From contig NZ_JACFYF010000004.1 in NCBI RefSeq assembly GCF_014050145.1, forward strand, positions 280,597 through 344,596: a stretch of 64,000 nt of DNA. The letters are read 5' to 3'. How positions within the stretch are numbered: position 1 is the stretch's first letter; every line of letters begins with the position of its first letter. The DNA is from Vibrio marinisediminis. Lineage in GTDB: Bacteria > Pseudomonadota > Gammaproteobacteria > Enterobacterales > Vibrionaceae. A program made the translations under genes and the position numbers. A model generated the notes under the pieces. It had not been told where the DNA came from, did not search any database, and saw only the letters and a program-made list of their open reading frames with translations. This document shows positions 1-9,575 of the stretch, piece by piece.

Positions 1-1913
1 AAATTGATTTGCAGCGTATTTCACTAGGGGCACTGGTGATAGCGCTAGGGATGCTGGTGGATAATGCCATTGTGGTGGTCGAAGGGATATTAATAGGTAC
101 TCAGAAAGGGAGGACGAGGCTACAAGCCGCTACCGACATTGTGACACAGACAAAATGGCCATTGTTAGGCGCAACGGTGATCGCCGTGACAGCTTTTGCG
201 CCAATTGGCTTATCCGAAGACGCAACTGGTGAGTACTGTGGGACTTTGTTTACCGTTCTACTGATCTCACTGATGTTGAGTTGGTTTACCGCAATATCAC
301 TGACACCATTTTTTGCCGATATCTTTTTCAAAGGACAAAAAGCACCACAAGGTGAAGAGGGAAGTGACCCGTATAACGGCTTGTTGTTTGTCGTTTATAA
401 AAACTTTCTTGAATTTTGTATGAAACGAGCATGGTTAACCATGGCGGTATTGGTACTGGGCTTAGTTGCGAGTATTTATGGTTTTACGCATGTTAAACAA
501 TCATTTTTCCCATCGTCGACAACACCTATGTTCCAAGTTGATATTTGGCTACCGGAAGGGACGGATATTCGTGCAACCAACACCAAGCTGAAATCGTTAG
601 AAGTTTGGATAGCTGAGCAGGCGGGTGTTGCACATGTAACGACGACCGCAGGTAAGGGCTTGCAGCGCTTTATGCTGACTTATGCTCCGGAGAAAAGCTA
701 CGCAGCGTATGGTGAGATCACCACTAGAGTTGAAAACTACGAAACGTTGGCGGATTTGATGAATAACTTCCGTCAGCATTTAGAGCAGAATTTTCCTGAA
801 ATTGATTACAAGTTAAAACAAATTGAATTAGGACCTGGTGGTGGCGCAAAAATTGAGGCGAGAGTCATTGGTTCAGACCCAACGATTCTTCGTTCTATTG
901 CTGCGCAAGTGGAGAGCATCATGCATGCCGATCCTGGCGCGACCAATATTCGTCATGATTGGCGTCAGCGGACGAAAATTCTAGAGCCGCAGTTTAATGA
1001 GAGCCAAGCGAGACGATATGGTATCTCAAAATCTGATGTTGATGACTTCTTAGCCATGTCCTTTTCGGGAAAATCCGTCGGTGTGTACCGTGACGGCACA
1101 ACACTAATGCCAATTGTTGCTCGCTTGCCTGAAGATGAACGGGTTGATATTCGTAATATCGAGGGAATGAAAATCTGGAGCCCGGCACTGAGTGAATATA
1201 TTCCATTACAGCAAGTAACATTGGGTTACGAGGTTCTTTGGGAAGATCCAATCATAGTGCGTAAAGATCGTAAAAGAGTGCTCACCATTATGGCTGACCC
1301 CGACATCTTAGGTGAGGAAACAGCAGCCACATTGCAAAAACGAATTCAAAGCCAGATAGAGTCGATTGAGCTGCCTTCAGGCTATAGCTTAGAGTGGGGG
1401 GGCGAGTATGAATCTTCTGGTGATGCGCAAGCTTCGCTGTTTACCACCATGCCGCTCGGCTATTTGTTTATGTTCCTCATTACCGTGTTCTTGTTCAATT
1501 CGGTAAAAGAGCCGCTCATTGTATGGTGCACGGTGCCATTGGCGATTATTGGCGTAACGACTGGGTTACTTGCACTCAATACGCCGTTTGGCTTTATGGC
1601 GCTACTCGGGTTTTTAAGCTTGTCAGGTATGGTGTTGAAAAACGGTATTGTATTGCTTGACCAAATTAATATCGAGATCCACTCAGGCAAAGAGCCTTAT
1701 ATGGCGGTGGTAGAAGCGGCATTGAGTCGTGTTCGACCTGTATGCATGGCCGCGATAACTACCATATTGGGTATGGTGCCTTTGCTACCTGATATCTTCT
1801 TTAAGCCGATGGCGGTAACCATTATGTTTGGTTTGGGTTTTGCTACTGTTTTAACGCTGATTGTGGTGCCGGTACTGTATCGACTCTTCCATCGAGTGAC
1901 GATTCCGAGTTAA
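1..1913 (+). CDS. RND efflux pump inner-membrane permease, 5' end outside window
   Basis: This is the C-terminal two thirds of an AcrB/HAE1-type resistance-nodulation-division permease, which exports drugs or other amphiphiles using the proton gradient with a periplasmic adaptor and an outer-membrane channel. The frame is open from base 3, so the TTG at base 9 is not the true start. The first visible residues contain the TM4 motif GMLVDNAIVVVEG with the conserved proton-relay aspartate. A large periplasmic domain follows, then the second membrane bundle near the C-terminus (GMVLKNGIVLLDQI, then GMVPLL). About 636 residues are visible of a family length near 1020-1050. The adaptor gene is presumably upstream, outside the window. 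The family is clear, the substrate is unknown. Confidence 0.93.
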   Translation, partial: IDLQRISLGALVIALGMLVDNAIVVVEGILIGTQKGRTRLQAATDIVTQTKWPLLGATVIAVTAFAPIGLSEDATGEYCGTLFTVLLISLMLSWFTAISLTPFFADIFFKGQKAPQGEEGSDPYNGLLFVVYKNFLEFCMKRAWLTMAVLVLGLVASIYGFTHVKQSFFPSSTTPMFQVDIWLPEGTDIRATNTKLKSLEVWIAEQAGVAHVTTTAGKGLQRFMLTYAPEKSYAAYGEITTRVENYETLADLMNNFRQHLEQNFPEIDYKLKQIELGPGGGAKIEARVIGSDPTILRSIAAQVESIMHADPGATNIRHDWRQRTKILEPQFNESQARRYGISKSDVDDFLAMSFSGKSVGVYRDGTTLMPIVARLPEDERVDIRNIEGMKIWSPALSEYIPLQQVTLGYEVLWEDPIIVRKDRKRVLTIMADPDILGEETAATLQKRIQSQIESIELPSGYSLEWGGEYESSGDAQASLFTTMPLGYLFMFLITVFLFNSVKEPLIVWCTVPLAIIGVTTGLLALNTPFGFMALLGFLSLSGMVLKNGIVLLDQINIEIHSGKEPYMAVVEAALSRVRPVCMAAITTILGMVPLLPDIFFKPMAVTIMFGLGFATVLTLIVVPVLYRLFHRVTIPS

Positions 1914-1945
1914 TCTAGCTTGAAGTGAGTGAGAGAGATTAAACG

Positions 1946-2515
1946 ATGGAACAACAGGATCAAAGTTGCGCTTGGGCGATGAACCACCCGCTAGAACGGG
2001 AGTATCATGATAGAGAGTGGGGTGTCCCAGTTTATGATGATAAAACGCTGTTTGAGTTTATCACTTTAGAAGGCGCACAAGCCGGGCTTAGTTGGATCAC
2101 TATTTTGAAAAAGCGAGAGGGGTATCGACTCGCTTTCGAAGACTATGATCTGACTAAATTAAGCCAACAAGATGAAGCTCGTATTGAACTGATTGTTGAA
2201 CAGTTTGATGTGGTTAGGCATCGCGGAAAGATAGCGTCGGTGTTTTCTAATGCGAAAGCGACATTGGCTTTGATTGATGAATATGGCAGTTTGTCGAATG
2301 CACTTTGGCAGTTTGTTGAGCACAAGCCTAAGATCAACCACTGGCAGGATATGTCACAGGTACCGGTGTCAACGGAAGAGTCAAAAGCGATGAGCAAGTT
2401 TTTGAAAAAGCGCGGCTTTAAATTCGTTGGTGAGACAATCTGCTATGCATTTATGCAAGCAACCGGCATGGTGGATGACCATTTAGTCAATTGCCCGAAA
2501 AAACAGAATAAGTAA
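1946..2515 (+). CDS. tag: DNA-3-methyladenine glycosylase I
   Basis: This base-excision repair enzyme removes 3-methyladenine from alkylated DNA. The 189-residue length is normal. C8, H21, H179 and C183 match the zinc-binding Cys/His set of E. coli Tag with a constant offset of four, and E42 (in FITLEGAQAGLSW) matches the catalytic-pocket glutamate. The motif YHDREWGVP is typical of Tag. The gene starts 32 bp after the RND permease and could be cotranscribed with it, although the functions are unrelated. It ends in a strong shared terminator facing metC. Confidence 0.96.
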   Translation: MEQQDQSCAWAMNHPLEREYHDREWGVPVYDDKTLFEFITLEGAQAGLSWITILKKREGYRLAFEDYDLTKLSQQDEARIELIVEQFDVVRHRGKIASVFSNAKATLALIDEYGSLSNALWQFVEHKPKINHWQDMSQVPVSTEESKAMSKFLKKRGFKFVGETICYAFMQATGMVDDHLVNCPKKQNK

Positions 2516-2548
2516 AAAGAAACCCGCGATTATCGCGGGTTTCTTTTT
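2514..2548. terminator. Bidirectional terminator between tag and metC
   Basis: A perfect 16-bp inverted repeat (AAAAAGAAACCCGCGA with its complement) has a 3-nt loop. It is flanked by A and T runs, so it can terminate transcripts from both convergent genes. It overlaps the tag stop codon. Confidence 0.9.
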
Positions 2549-2589
2549 GAACAATTCAACTCAATGATGAACCGAGTGAGAGCGTGCAA

Positions 2590-3795
2590 CTATAGAGAGG
2601 TTGCTTTTTCCAGTATCACTGAATTGTAGCGAGCTAAGCCAGCATCGAGGTCCGCGATAAGGTCGTTTACATCTTCCAAGCCAATGTGAATGCGAACCAA
2701 TGTGCCTTCAAAATGAGGATGTGCCACGGTTCTCAGGCTATCAAAGCTTTTAGGCTCATTTGCCAAGATCAAACTTTCATAACCGCCCCATGAGTAGCCC
2801 ATGCTGAAATGTTTCATTCCATCGAGTAATGCCGTGGTGGCTTTCACATCATTGGTTTTGAGTACAAAAGAAAACAAGCCATTGCCACCGGTAAAGTCAC
2901 GTTTGAAAAATTCATGACCCGGACAAGTTTCCAAGGCAGGATGGCGAACGTGATCAACCTCGGGGCGTGTTTGTAACCACTGCGCGACCTTAAGGCTGTT
3001 TTCTGCGTGTTGGCGTAAACGCACATCTAAGGTGCGAATGCCACGCAAACCTAAGTAGGCATCATCGGCTGAAACACACTGACCCATTAAGTAACTTTGT
3101 TCACGGAGCTGATCCCAACATTTCTCATTTGCAACCGCCGTACCAAGCATGACATCAGAGTGACCAACAATGTACTTCGTCGCTGCCTGAATGGAAATAT
3201 CCACACCGTGATCAAACGGAGAGAAGTTCACTCCCGCAGCCCAAGTGTTATCAAGCATGACAATTATCTCATGCTGGTGGGCGATCTTGGCAAGTGTAGG
3301 AACATCTTGCACTTCCATGGTGATAGAGCCAGGAGACTCGAGGAATAAAACTTTGGTATTTGGTTGAATTAAATCTTGGATTTCTTCACCGATCGTTGGT
3401 GAGAAGTAGGTGGTTTCTACCCCCATCTTTTTCATTATTATGTCACAAAAATCACGGGTAGGTTCGTAGCAGGTATCGACCATTAAAATATGGTCACCAG
3501 TTTCGATGAATGAGAGTATGGCATTAGATATTGCAGCAGTACCACAAGGGTATAAGGCACAGCCTGCACCACCTTCAACCTCAACCATGGCATCTTGCAG
3601 AGCAAAGTGGGTTTGCGTGCCGCGACGACCATAAAAAAGGGTTTTGTCGGCTCGGTTTATAATGGCATGGTTCTTTTCTGCCACGGTATTAAACACCACG
3701 GTAGAAGCACGTTGTACCGGTGGGTTTACCACCCCGTTAGTCCATTTTTTATCGCGTCCTGCGGTAATATATTTAGTCTGTTTGCCTTCTGACAT
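2590..3795 (-). CDS. metC: Cystathionine beta-lyase (PLP enzyme)
   Basis: This cytoplasmic enzyme cleaves cystathionine to homocysteine, ammonia and pyruvate in methionine biosynthesis. It belongs to the Cys/Met-metabolism PLP family: YGRRGT near residue 55, the SPGS loop near 155, LDNTWA near 182 and the Schiff-base lysine in [10 protein letters not shown] (about K207). The open frame extends 21 codons further upstream, but the ATG at 3795 is preceded by AAGGACTTAAA, a good ribosome-binding site, and gives the family-typical N-terminus and 401 residues. Cystathionine gamma-synthase is a related alternative, but the [10 protein letters not shown] and SPGSITMEV regions fit MetC better. Confidence 0.9.
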   Translation of the reverse strand: MSEGKQTKYITAGRDKKWTNGVVNPPVQRASTVVFNTVAEKNHAIINRADKTLFYGRRGTQTHFALQDAMVEVEGGAGCALYPCGTAAISNAILSFIETGDHILMVDTCYEPTRDFCDIIMKKMGVETTYFSPTIGEEIQDLIQPNTKVLFLESPGSITMEVQDVPTLAKIAHQHEIIVMLDNTWAAGVNFSPFDHGVDISIQAATKYIVGHSDVMLGTAVANEKCWDQLREQSYLMGQCVSADDAYLGLRGIRTLDVRLRQHAENSLKVAQWLQTRPEVDHVRHPALETCPGHEFFKRDFTGGNGLFSFVLKTNDVKATTALLDGMKHFSMGYSWGGYESLILANEPKSFDSLRTVAHPHFEGTLVRIHIGLEDVNDLIADLDAGLARYNSVILEKATSL

Positions 3796-3888
3796 TTTAA
3801 GTCCTTGTCTTAATTGGGCTAGCTGATGATTATATTTAAAACATGCTCGCGCTGACAAAGCAAGACTAACCCTTAGAGCGTTTGGCGA

Positions 3889-4021
3889 TATACCCTTTCT
3901 ATTTGATTGAAGCTGCAGCGGTGTTGACTACGCTCATTCCCCCCTATTACATAGTCTATCTATTCTCATAGGGATGAATTCACTTGCCGCCTACCTGCTG
4001 CTTCAAGTTGTTTGAGTATTA
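3889..4021. repeat. ERIC-like intergenic repeat
   Basis: A segment of about 130 bp between metC and cls resembles the enterobacterial repetitive intergenic consensus. It has the blocks GAAGCTGCAGCGGTGTTG, CTACGCTCATTCCCCCC, a central CATAGTCTATCTATTC, then ATTCACTTGCCGCCTACCTG and a terminal CTTCAAGTTGTTTGAGTAT. The ends and centre are imperfectly self-complementary. The rest of the 264-bp gap between metC and the cls terminator holds nothing else recognisable. Confidence 0.75.
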
Positions 4022-4052
4022 AGATAAAAATGACCGAGCATAGGCTCGGTCA
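4022..4052 (-). terminator. Rho-independent terminator of cls
   Basis: Read on the minus strand, a TGACCGAGC / GCTCGGTCA stem with a 4-nt loop is followed by a T-rich tract (TTTTTATCTTA). It lies just past the cls stop codon. Confidence 0.85.
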
Positions 4053-4059
4053 TTGGTGA

Positions 4060-5514
4060 TCAAAGCAGCGGATTAAATAGGTAGAATGTTCGCTCAAGAA
4101 AGCGTGAAAAGATTGAGCGTTCACGCCATGTTTCAAGAGAAACCGTGTGTGATTGGGCAATATATTCGTTTTGTAATTGATACATCTGCTGCGTAAATTC
4201 TTGGTCATCAATGGCTAATGTTACTTCAAAATTAAGCCATAGACTGCGCATGTCCATATTAACGGTACCCACCAAGCAAAACTGCTCATCAATCACGACA
4301 GATTTGGTATGCAATAAACCACCGTAAAATTCATAAATTTTAACGCCAGCCAACATCAGCTCACTGTAGAAAGCCTTTGATGCCCATTGCACCATTAATG
4401 AATCATTTTTATGTGGAATAATCAGTTCTACATTGATGCCTCTTTGTGCTGTCATTTTCAGTGTTTCGAGAAGATCTGTACTAGGTACAAAGTAAGGTGT
4501 GGTGATGCGTACGGATTGATTCGCTTGGTTAATGGCTAGGGTCAAAACTTGATAAATCAAATACTCAGGCATGCCTGGACCGGATGGTACTACTTGAATT
4601 GGGTGTTTGGAGCTATGTTCGTCAATCTTGCATTCCGGAATAGATGGAAAGGCTCGCTCACCAGTTTCTACTTCCCAATCCCAACAATGAATGGCTGATA
4701 GCACGTTAACGGTTGGTCCGGTCACGCGCACCATGATATCGATCCAATGTCCTACCCCTGAATCTTGTTTGAAAAAGGCGGGGTCGACCATGTTCATTGA
4801 ACCTGTGTAGGCGACCTTCTCATCAATAACAATGATTTTTCGATGCTGTCGAAGATCGAGCCGACGTAAAAATATACGCCATGGACTGACTTCTAAAGCT
4901 TGTACCACTTTGATACCAGCACTTTGCATTTTTGCTACCCAGTCACTGCGGAAAAAGCGTGGGCTACCGGCAGAATCAAGCAGTAGCTTAATATCAACTC
5001 CGCGATGAGCGGCGAGGATGAGTGCATTGGCGACTTCATCAGCTAAACCACCAGGGTGCCAGATATAGAAAACCATCCGAATACTATGGTGCGCTTGGTT
5101 TATATCCTCAATGACCGATCGCATAATCGTTTCTGGCGAATTCTGTAATGAGAGTTCATTACCACTTAGTGCTGGTAAACCTAGGCGGTTATTACACAGC
5201 TCATCAATTCGGTAGATATGTCGACCAAAGTTTTCAGGAGAATGGGCGTGACAATTGCTGAGTTTGGAGAACCAATCAATAAAGGGGGCGAGCATTTCTT
5301 TTGCACGATCGGCGCGTTTTCGACCGAGGTTCAATTCACCGAACAAGAAATAGCAAGCAACACCGACGACAGGGATGATGTAAATCACCATCAACCAAGC
5401 TAAAGAGACACTGACCGCTCGGCGTTTTAATACCACACGCAGAGTGACACCTGCCACCAATACCCAGTACAAAACAAGGCTTGCCAGAGTTAAAAAATGG
5501 TAAAACTTTTCCAT
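4060..5514 (-). CDS. clsA: Cardiolipin synthase (ClsA type)
   Basis: This membrane phospholipase-D-family enzyme condenses two phosphatidylglycerols to cardiolipin and glycerol. At 484 residues it has the ClsA layout: two N-terminal membrane helices (about 5-25 and 35-58), then two HKD motifs, HRKIIVIDEK with GSMN near residue 225 and HTKSVVIDEQ with GTVNMD near residue 400. The start is preceded by AGGATCATTA, a usable ribosome-binding site. It is a single-gene unit with its own terminator. PgsA, which makes the precursor, is encoded elsewhere in this window. Confidence 0.94.
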   Translation of the reverse strand: MEKFYHFLTLASLVLYWVLVAGVTLRVVLKRRAVSVSLAWLMVIYIIPVVGVACYFLFGELNLGRKRADRAKEMLAPFIDWFSKLSNCHAHSPENFGRHIYRIDELCNNRLGLPALSGNELSLQNSPETIMRSVIEDINQAHHSIRMVFYIWHPGGLADEVANALILAAHRGVDIKLLLDSAGSPRFFRSDWVAKMQSAGIKVVQALEVSPWRIFLRRLDLRQHRKIIVIDEKVAYTGSMNMVDPAFFKQDSGVGHWIDIMVRVTGPTVNVLSAIHCWDWEVETGERAFPSIPECKIDEHSSKHPIQVVPSGPGMPEYLIYQVLTLAINQANQSVRITTPYFVPSTDLLETLKMTAQRGINVELIIPHKNDSLMVQWASKAFYSELMLAGVKIYEFYGGLLHTKSVVIDEQFCLVGTVNMDMRSLWLNFEVTLAIDDQEFTQQMYQLQNEYIAQSHTVSLETWRERSIFSRFLERTFYLFNPLL

Positions 5515-5906
5515 TAATGATCCTAGTCAGAACAACTAGTTAAATACTAAGCCGAATTGGTCATGGTTAACAACTGAAGCTGAATAAAATGATAGAGAAA
5601 ACGAAAAATTCTTTTTGTTGCGAAAGTGGGCGGTATTGTTGTTTGCTTGAGCTTGTTCTGTGCTCTGTGTGGCATTTCTTGTTATAAAATGTTTAATTTG
5701 AACAAAAAAACAGCACTCAAACGCCGTAAAGAGGGTTTTAAATGGGAATTTAGACTGGTGGGGTTCCAATTTTAATCCCAAACTGTTTTACTTACCATAC
5801 ACAGAGCGTCACACAAATTTTTCTTCAGTGTAAACTTTTTACTACACTGTTAACCTTTAAGACGCCGACATTAAGTAAACACAACAATAAAATAAATGGT
5901 GATAAT
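5515..5906. other. 392-bp intergenic region, cls / transporter promoters
   Basis: This divergent gap must hold the promoters of cls (minus) and the symporter gene (plus). It is AT-rich. An 81-codon minus-strand frame inside it has a low-complexity, non-family-like translation and is not called. No operator or RNA element was recognised. Confidence 0.5.
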
Positions 5907-7337
5907 GTGGCTACAACAACTACCACTAAACCCCGCGATAGCTGGGGGTCTAAATTTGGTTTCGTTATGGCCGCTGCTGGTTCAGCAGTCGGTCTTGGTA
6001 ATATATGGAAGTTTCCTTATACCGCAGGAGAAAGCGGTGGCGGTGCATTTGTTGCAATATACCTTCTATTTGTAATTTTCATTGGTTTTAGCGTAATGCT
6101 GACAGAGTTCGCGATTGGACGTAAGACAAGTGTATCAGCCGTTGGTGCATTTAAGTCAACTGACAGACGTTGGACTTTTGTTGGTGTAATCGGCGTACTC
6201 AGTGGCTTGTTGATCATGGGCTTCTATCCAGTCGTAGGTGGTTGGGCAGTAGCTTATATCTATAAGATCGCGACAGGGCTACTAAGCACGCCAGAGGCAA
6301 TTGGCGACAGCTTTGGTAGTTTTATTTCTGACCCAGTACAGCCTTTGATGTGGATGGGTTTATATCTACTATTTAACATTTTCGTTGTGATCCGCGGCGT
6401 TTCGGGTGGCATTGAGAAAGCCGGTAAAATTCTGATGCCGTTGCTATTCTTGATTCTGGTATTGGTTGCCGTAAAAGGTTTAAGCCTACCAGGAGCTATG
6501 GCCGGTCTAGAGTTCTTATTCCAGCCTGATTTCTCTAAGGTGAATAGTAGCGTTGTATTAGCAGCTCTTGGACAAGCATTTTTCTCCTTAAGCTTAGGTA
6601 TGGGTTGTATGATTACCTATGGCAGTTACTTGAAGAGAAAAGAGAACTTGGTACAAACCACGGCAATGGTGACCGCAATGGATACTGGTGTTGCAATGCT
6701 TGCCGGTGTAGCCATGTTCCCTGCGATGTTTGCATTTAGCATAGAGCCAGCGGCTGGTCCTGGTCTGGTTTTCGTTGTGGTACCACAATTGTTTGCTGAA
6801 ATGGGCGGCGTGATTGGTTTACTTTTAGCGCTACTGTTCTTTATCGGTTTAAGTGTGGCGGCATTGACTTCTTCGGTCTCACTTCTGGAAGTAGTCGTTT
6901 CTTACTTAATTGATGAGAAAGGTATGAAACGTCCAACAGCAGTGCTGAGTGCAAGTGCGGTAATGGCGGTATTGTGTGTGTTCGCTTCGCTTTCGTTAGG
7001 CGGTACAGGACCAACGCTATTCTCAACTGGTGCGTTTGATATCTTTGACCTACTAACAGATAAAATCTTCCTTGCGGTCGGCGGTATGTTTGTTTGTATT
7101 TTTGCTGGCTGGCGCTTAAATCGTGCAGAGCTAGAGAAAGAAATTACCAACGATGGTCAGATTAAGTTCCCACTGTTTGGCTTGTGGTACAACCTAGTTA
7201 AATATGTGATTCCTTTTGCTATTGCTATCGTCGCTATTGCGGGTGTGAAAGCCGGTTTTGATAGTGGCAAAGGTGAAATTATGATGATTGGTTTAGGGGT
7301 GATAGGTATCGCTGCTCTACTATCGAAGAAACTATAA
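5907..7337 (+). CDS. Sodium-dependent transporter, neurotransmitter:sodium symporter family
   Basis: This is an inner-membrane Na+-coupled solute symporter with the LeuT fold. The 476-residue protein begins with the family signature GSAVGLGNIWKFPY in TM1 and continues with about eleven or twelve membrane segments. Bacterial members carry amino acids or similar amines, but the substrate cannot be read from sequence. The start is a GTG, with only a weak GGTG upstream. The gene stands alone and ends at a clear terminator. Confidence 0.93.
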   Translation: MATTTTTKPRDSWGSKFGFVMAAAGSAVGLGNIWKFPYTAGESGGGAFVAIYLLFVIFIGFSVMLTEFAIGRKTSVSAVGAFKSTDRRWTFVGVIGVLSGLLIMGFYPVVGGWAVAYIYKIATGLLSTPEAIGDSFGSFISDPVQPLMWMGLYLLFNIFVVIRGVSGGIEKAGKILMPLLFLILVLVAVKGLSLPGAMAGLEFLFQPDFSKVNSSVVLAALGQAFFSLSLGMGCMITYGSYLKRKENLVQTTAMVTAMDTGVAMLAGVAMFPAMFAFSIEPAAGPGLVFVVVPQLFAEMGGVIGLLLALLFFIGLSVAALTSSVSLLEVVVSYLIDEKGMKRPTAVLSASAVMAVLCVFASLSLGGTGPTLFSTGAFDIFDLLTDKIFLAVGGMFVCIFAGWRLNRAELEKEITNDGQIKFPLFGLWYNLVKYVIPFAIAIVAIAGVKAGFDSGKGEIMMIGLGVIGIAALLSKKL

Positions 7338-7396
7338 TGCTGCTAGGTAGGAAAGCTGTGTAATACAGCGTCCTAACTCAATAAATCAAAACATTG

Positions 7397-7442
7397 AATG
7401 CTTGTTGATAGGTCATAAGATCAAATCAGCAAGCATTTTTTT
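7397..7442 (+). terminator. Terminator after the sodium symporter
   Basis: A 13-bp stem, AATGCTTGTTGAT / ATCAGCAAGCATT with one G-T pair, is followed by TTTTTTT. It lies 60 bp past the stop codon. Confidence 0.85.
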
Positions 7443-7857
7443 ATGTTGAACTTTTATAGCAGCAAAAAAAGTAAACAGGTAAGCGAGGCGATTAAGATAT
7501 TCATTTTGCTATCAATGGATATTTCTAAAAATTAGTGACTTGGTCGCCATTAATTTACCACCCGTCAAAGAAATAACGAATCATTGCTAAGTGTTTGTTA
7601 ATACTCAATTCACTATGACTTTGTGAGCTATTATCCAAAGTTGCACAAGTTATAGTGATAGTTGTGTATTTTTATAGCGGTCATTAACGTGACGCATCCC
7701 GCAAATGCGTTATTATTTGGCTGCAAATCACAAAAGATACGAAAACTGTTACATAGGTTGCTTTTTAACTCATCGGATGAGCTTCATAATCGCCGCCTTT
7801 GCCGTACGTACCCTGTAGGCAAGCATGTAATTATGTCTATTTTTTTGAAGGTGAATT
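7443..7857. other. 415-bp leader/intergenic region before the chemoreceptor
   Basis: No credible gene is seen. An open frame at 7662-7946 runs into the chemoreceptor in another frame and has no family-like translation. Small potential hairpins occur near 7770 (CTCATCGGATGAG) and 7803-7823 (TTGCC / GGCAA). No known riboswitch consensus was recognised. Confidence 0.4.
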
Positions 7858-9474
7858 GTGATTTTATCTGTAAGGAAGAAGCTCTACTTGGGCTTTGGTG
7901 CCATTTTAGCGCTGTTGACGTTAATGGTGAGTATCATTGCTTATGAAATAGTGGAGTCTCATACGGTGGCGGAAGACGTTCGCACGAATGTTGTACCAGA
8001 GGTAGTTGCCTACCTAACACTGCTTGATCAAATGGGTGACGTATATCGTGATGCGGTAGGGACCGTTTCTGGAGTGTCAGGTGCTCGAGAAGGTTATTAC
8101 AGTAATAAGAGACAATTTGCTGAGGTCTTGCTTGAACTGAAGTCATACCAAGATTCGGGCTCAATTGGCTATCAAAATCTGCTCGAGATGGAGCAGTACA
8201 TGGAGCAATTTACTCAAGCATTTGAGAGTAAGGCTCTGCCGATGCTTAAAGGGGATTATCGCTATTCAGAAGTGATCCCTATGGTGCGCAGCTACTTTGA
8301 TTCTTATTTGTTCCCGCTTGAGACCATACTTGACGATATTACCAGCGCGGAAGTCGCAAATTCGAGCCATGTGGTTGGAAGCCTTAGTGATTCATTTAAG
8401 ACCATCGAATACACTATCGCGGTGCTTTTCTCGATCACCGTTATCGTTTCTTGTAGCGTTGCGTATGTGTTGTCACAATCAATTACAACTCGTTTGACTC
8501 GCCTTGAGCAAGTTGCACAAAAAGTGGCTGATGGAGATTTATCTGCAGATTCAATTGTTGATAAATCGGGCGATGAGCTTGCAAGTTTGGCTACTTCGAT
8601 CAATCGAATGCAACAATCATTACTCTCGTTGATTGGCTCAATCAATACAGTCACGGGAGAGGTCAAGTCGGTGACGTCAGGGCTAACAATAGTCAGCCAA
8701 GATCTTGTTCAAGGTGCATCTGAACAAGCAGATAAGGCCCAACTAATCGCGACGGCGTCTGAAGAACTGAGCCTAACAATTGCTGAGGTAGCGCAGCAAA
8801 GTACCACCACATATGAGCAAGCGAGTAGCTCTGAAGGTGTTGCAAGCTCAGGTCGAGATGTGATTGTTGAGATGGTGACGAGCATCCAACAAGTCAGTGC
8901 GCAGATGGAAGAAATGTCTTTGCAAATGAATGCGCTTGGTAGCCATGGTGAGAAGATTGGTTCAGTAATAAAAGTTATTGAAGGAATCGCAGAACAAACT
9001 AACTTATTGGCACTTAATGCTGCAATTGAAGCCGCGCGCGCTGGTGAATTTGGTCGTGGTTTTGCCGTGGTTGCTGATGAAGTACGAGCGCTTGCTGAGC
9101 GTACTACAAGTGCGACGAAAGAAGTCTCTGGCATTATCCAAGCCATTCAGATTGGTACTCAAGAAGCCGTCATCTGTACAGAAGATAACCGTCGTCTGGT
9201 TGAGCTTGGTGTAAGCCAAAGCACAGGAGCGGTCGGTGCGCTTGAAGAAATTGTTGCAGGTGCTTCTCATGTTCAAAGTATGATTAATTCAATTGCGGCG
9301 GCAGCAGAAGAGCAAACGGCTGTTACGCGTGAAATTACTGCGGATATTTCGATGATTAGCGATATCTCTAGCCACTCTTTGAAGTTGGCGAGCGATAGTT
9401 CTGGTGATATCAAGCAACTGCATGACAAGGTGCTTGAATTGGAAGCGCTGATGAGCAAGTTTCGTTTAGTTTAA
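7858..9474 (+). CDS. Methyl-accepting chemotaxis protein
   Basis: This transmembrane chemoreceptor feeds CheA/CheW. The 538 residues run as follows: TM1 (about 9-29), a periplasmic helical sensor domain of about 155 residues, TM2 (about 184-206), a HAMP domain (about 207-260) and a cytoplasmic signalling hairpin. The hairpin tip shows [20 protein letters not shown] followed by [15 protein letters not shown]. The GTG start is supported by GAAGGTGAATT just upstream. No ligand can be predicted. No C-terminal CheR-binding pentapeptide is seen. Confidence 0.95.
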   Translation: MILSVRKKLYLGFGAILALLTLMVSIIAYEIVESHTVAEDVRTNVVPEVVAYLTLLDQMGDVYRDAVGTVSGVSGAREGYYSNKRQFAEVLLELKSYQDSGSIGYQNLLEMEQYMEQFTQAFESKALPMLKGDYRYSEVIPMVRSYFDSYLFPLETILDDITSAEVANSSHVVGSLSDSFKTIEYTIAVLFSITVIVSCSVAYVLSQSITTRLTRLEQVAQKVADGDLSADSIVDKSGDELASLATSINRMQQSLLSLIGSINTVTGEVKSVTSGLTIVSQDLVQGASEQADKAQLIATASEELSLTIAEVAQQSTTTYEQASSSEGVASSGRDVIVEMVTSIQQVSAQMEEMSLQMNALGSHGEKIGSVIKVIEGIAEQTNLLALNAAIEAARAGEFGRGFAVVADEVRALAERTTSATKEVSGIIQAIQIGTQEAVICTEDNRRLVELGVSQSTGAVGALEEIVAGASHVQSMINSIAAAAEEQTAVTREITADISMISDISSHSLKLASDSSGDIKQLHDKVLELEALMSKFRLV

Positions 9475-9551
9475 CTCAAAAGAAGTCCCAATTTACACTC
9501 TGTAATCCGCTACGCAACTGTTTTGGGACAGACCATTTAAGTATATACTCT

Positions 9552-9574
9552 CGGCTCCTAACTGGAGCCGTTTT
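9552..9574 (+). promoter_or_regulatory. Hairpin holding the ribosome-binding site of the next gene
   Basis: A perfect stem CGGCTCC / GGAGCCG with a 5-nt loop is followed by TTTT and then, one base later, by the ATG at 9576. The 3' arm contains the only good Shine-Dalgarno sequence (GGAG, 8 nt before ATG). A TATACT box lies just before it at 9544-9549. It could be a chemoreceptor terminator, a translational control hairpin, or both. Confidence 0.6.
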
Positions 9575-9575
9575 C

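Noticed and set aside
5536-5781. 81-codon minus-strand frame between cls and the symporter gene
   Set aside because: The translation is low-complexity and unlike any family, with no ribosome-binding site. The region is better read as promoter sequence.
7740-7830. Possible c-di-GMP or other riboswitch before the chemoreceptor
   Set aside because: The short hairpins do not match the conserved core of the riboswitch classes I know.
7662-7946. 94-codon frame upstream of the first chemoreceptor
   Set aside because: It overlaps the well-supported GTG start of the chemoreceptor in another frame and has no protein-like pattern.
8709-9146. Long antisense frames under the chemoreceptor and other genes
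   Set aside because: They are codon-bias shadows of the sense genes, with no start signals and no family similarity.
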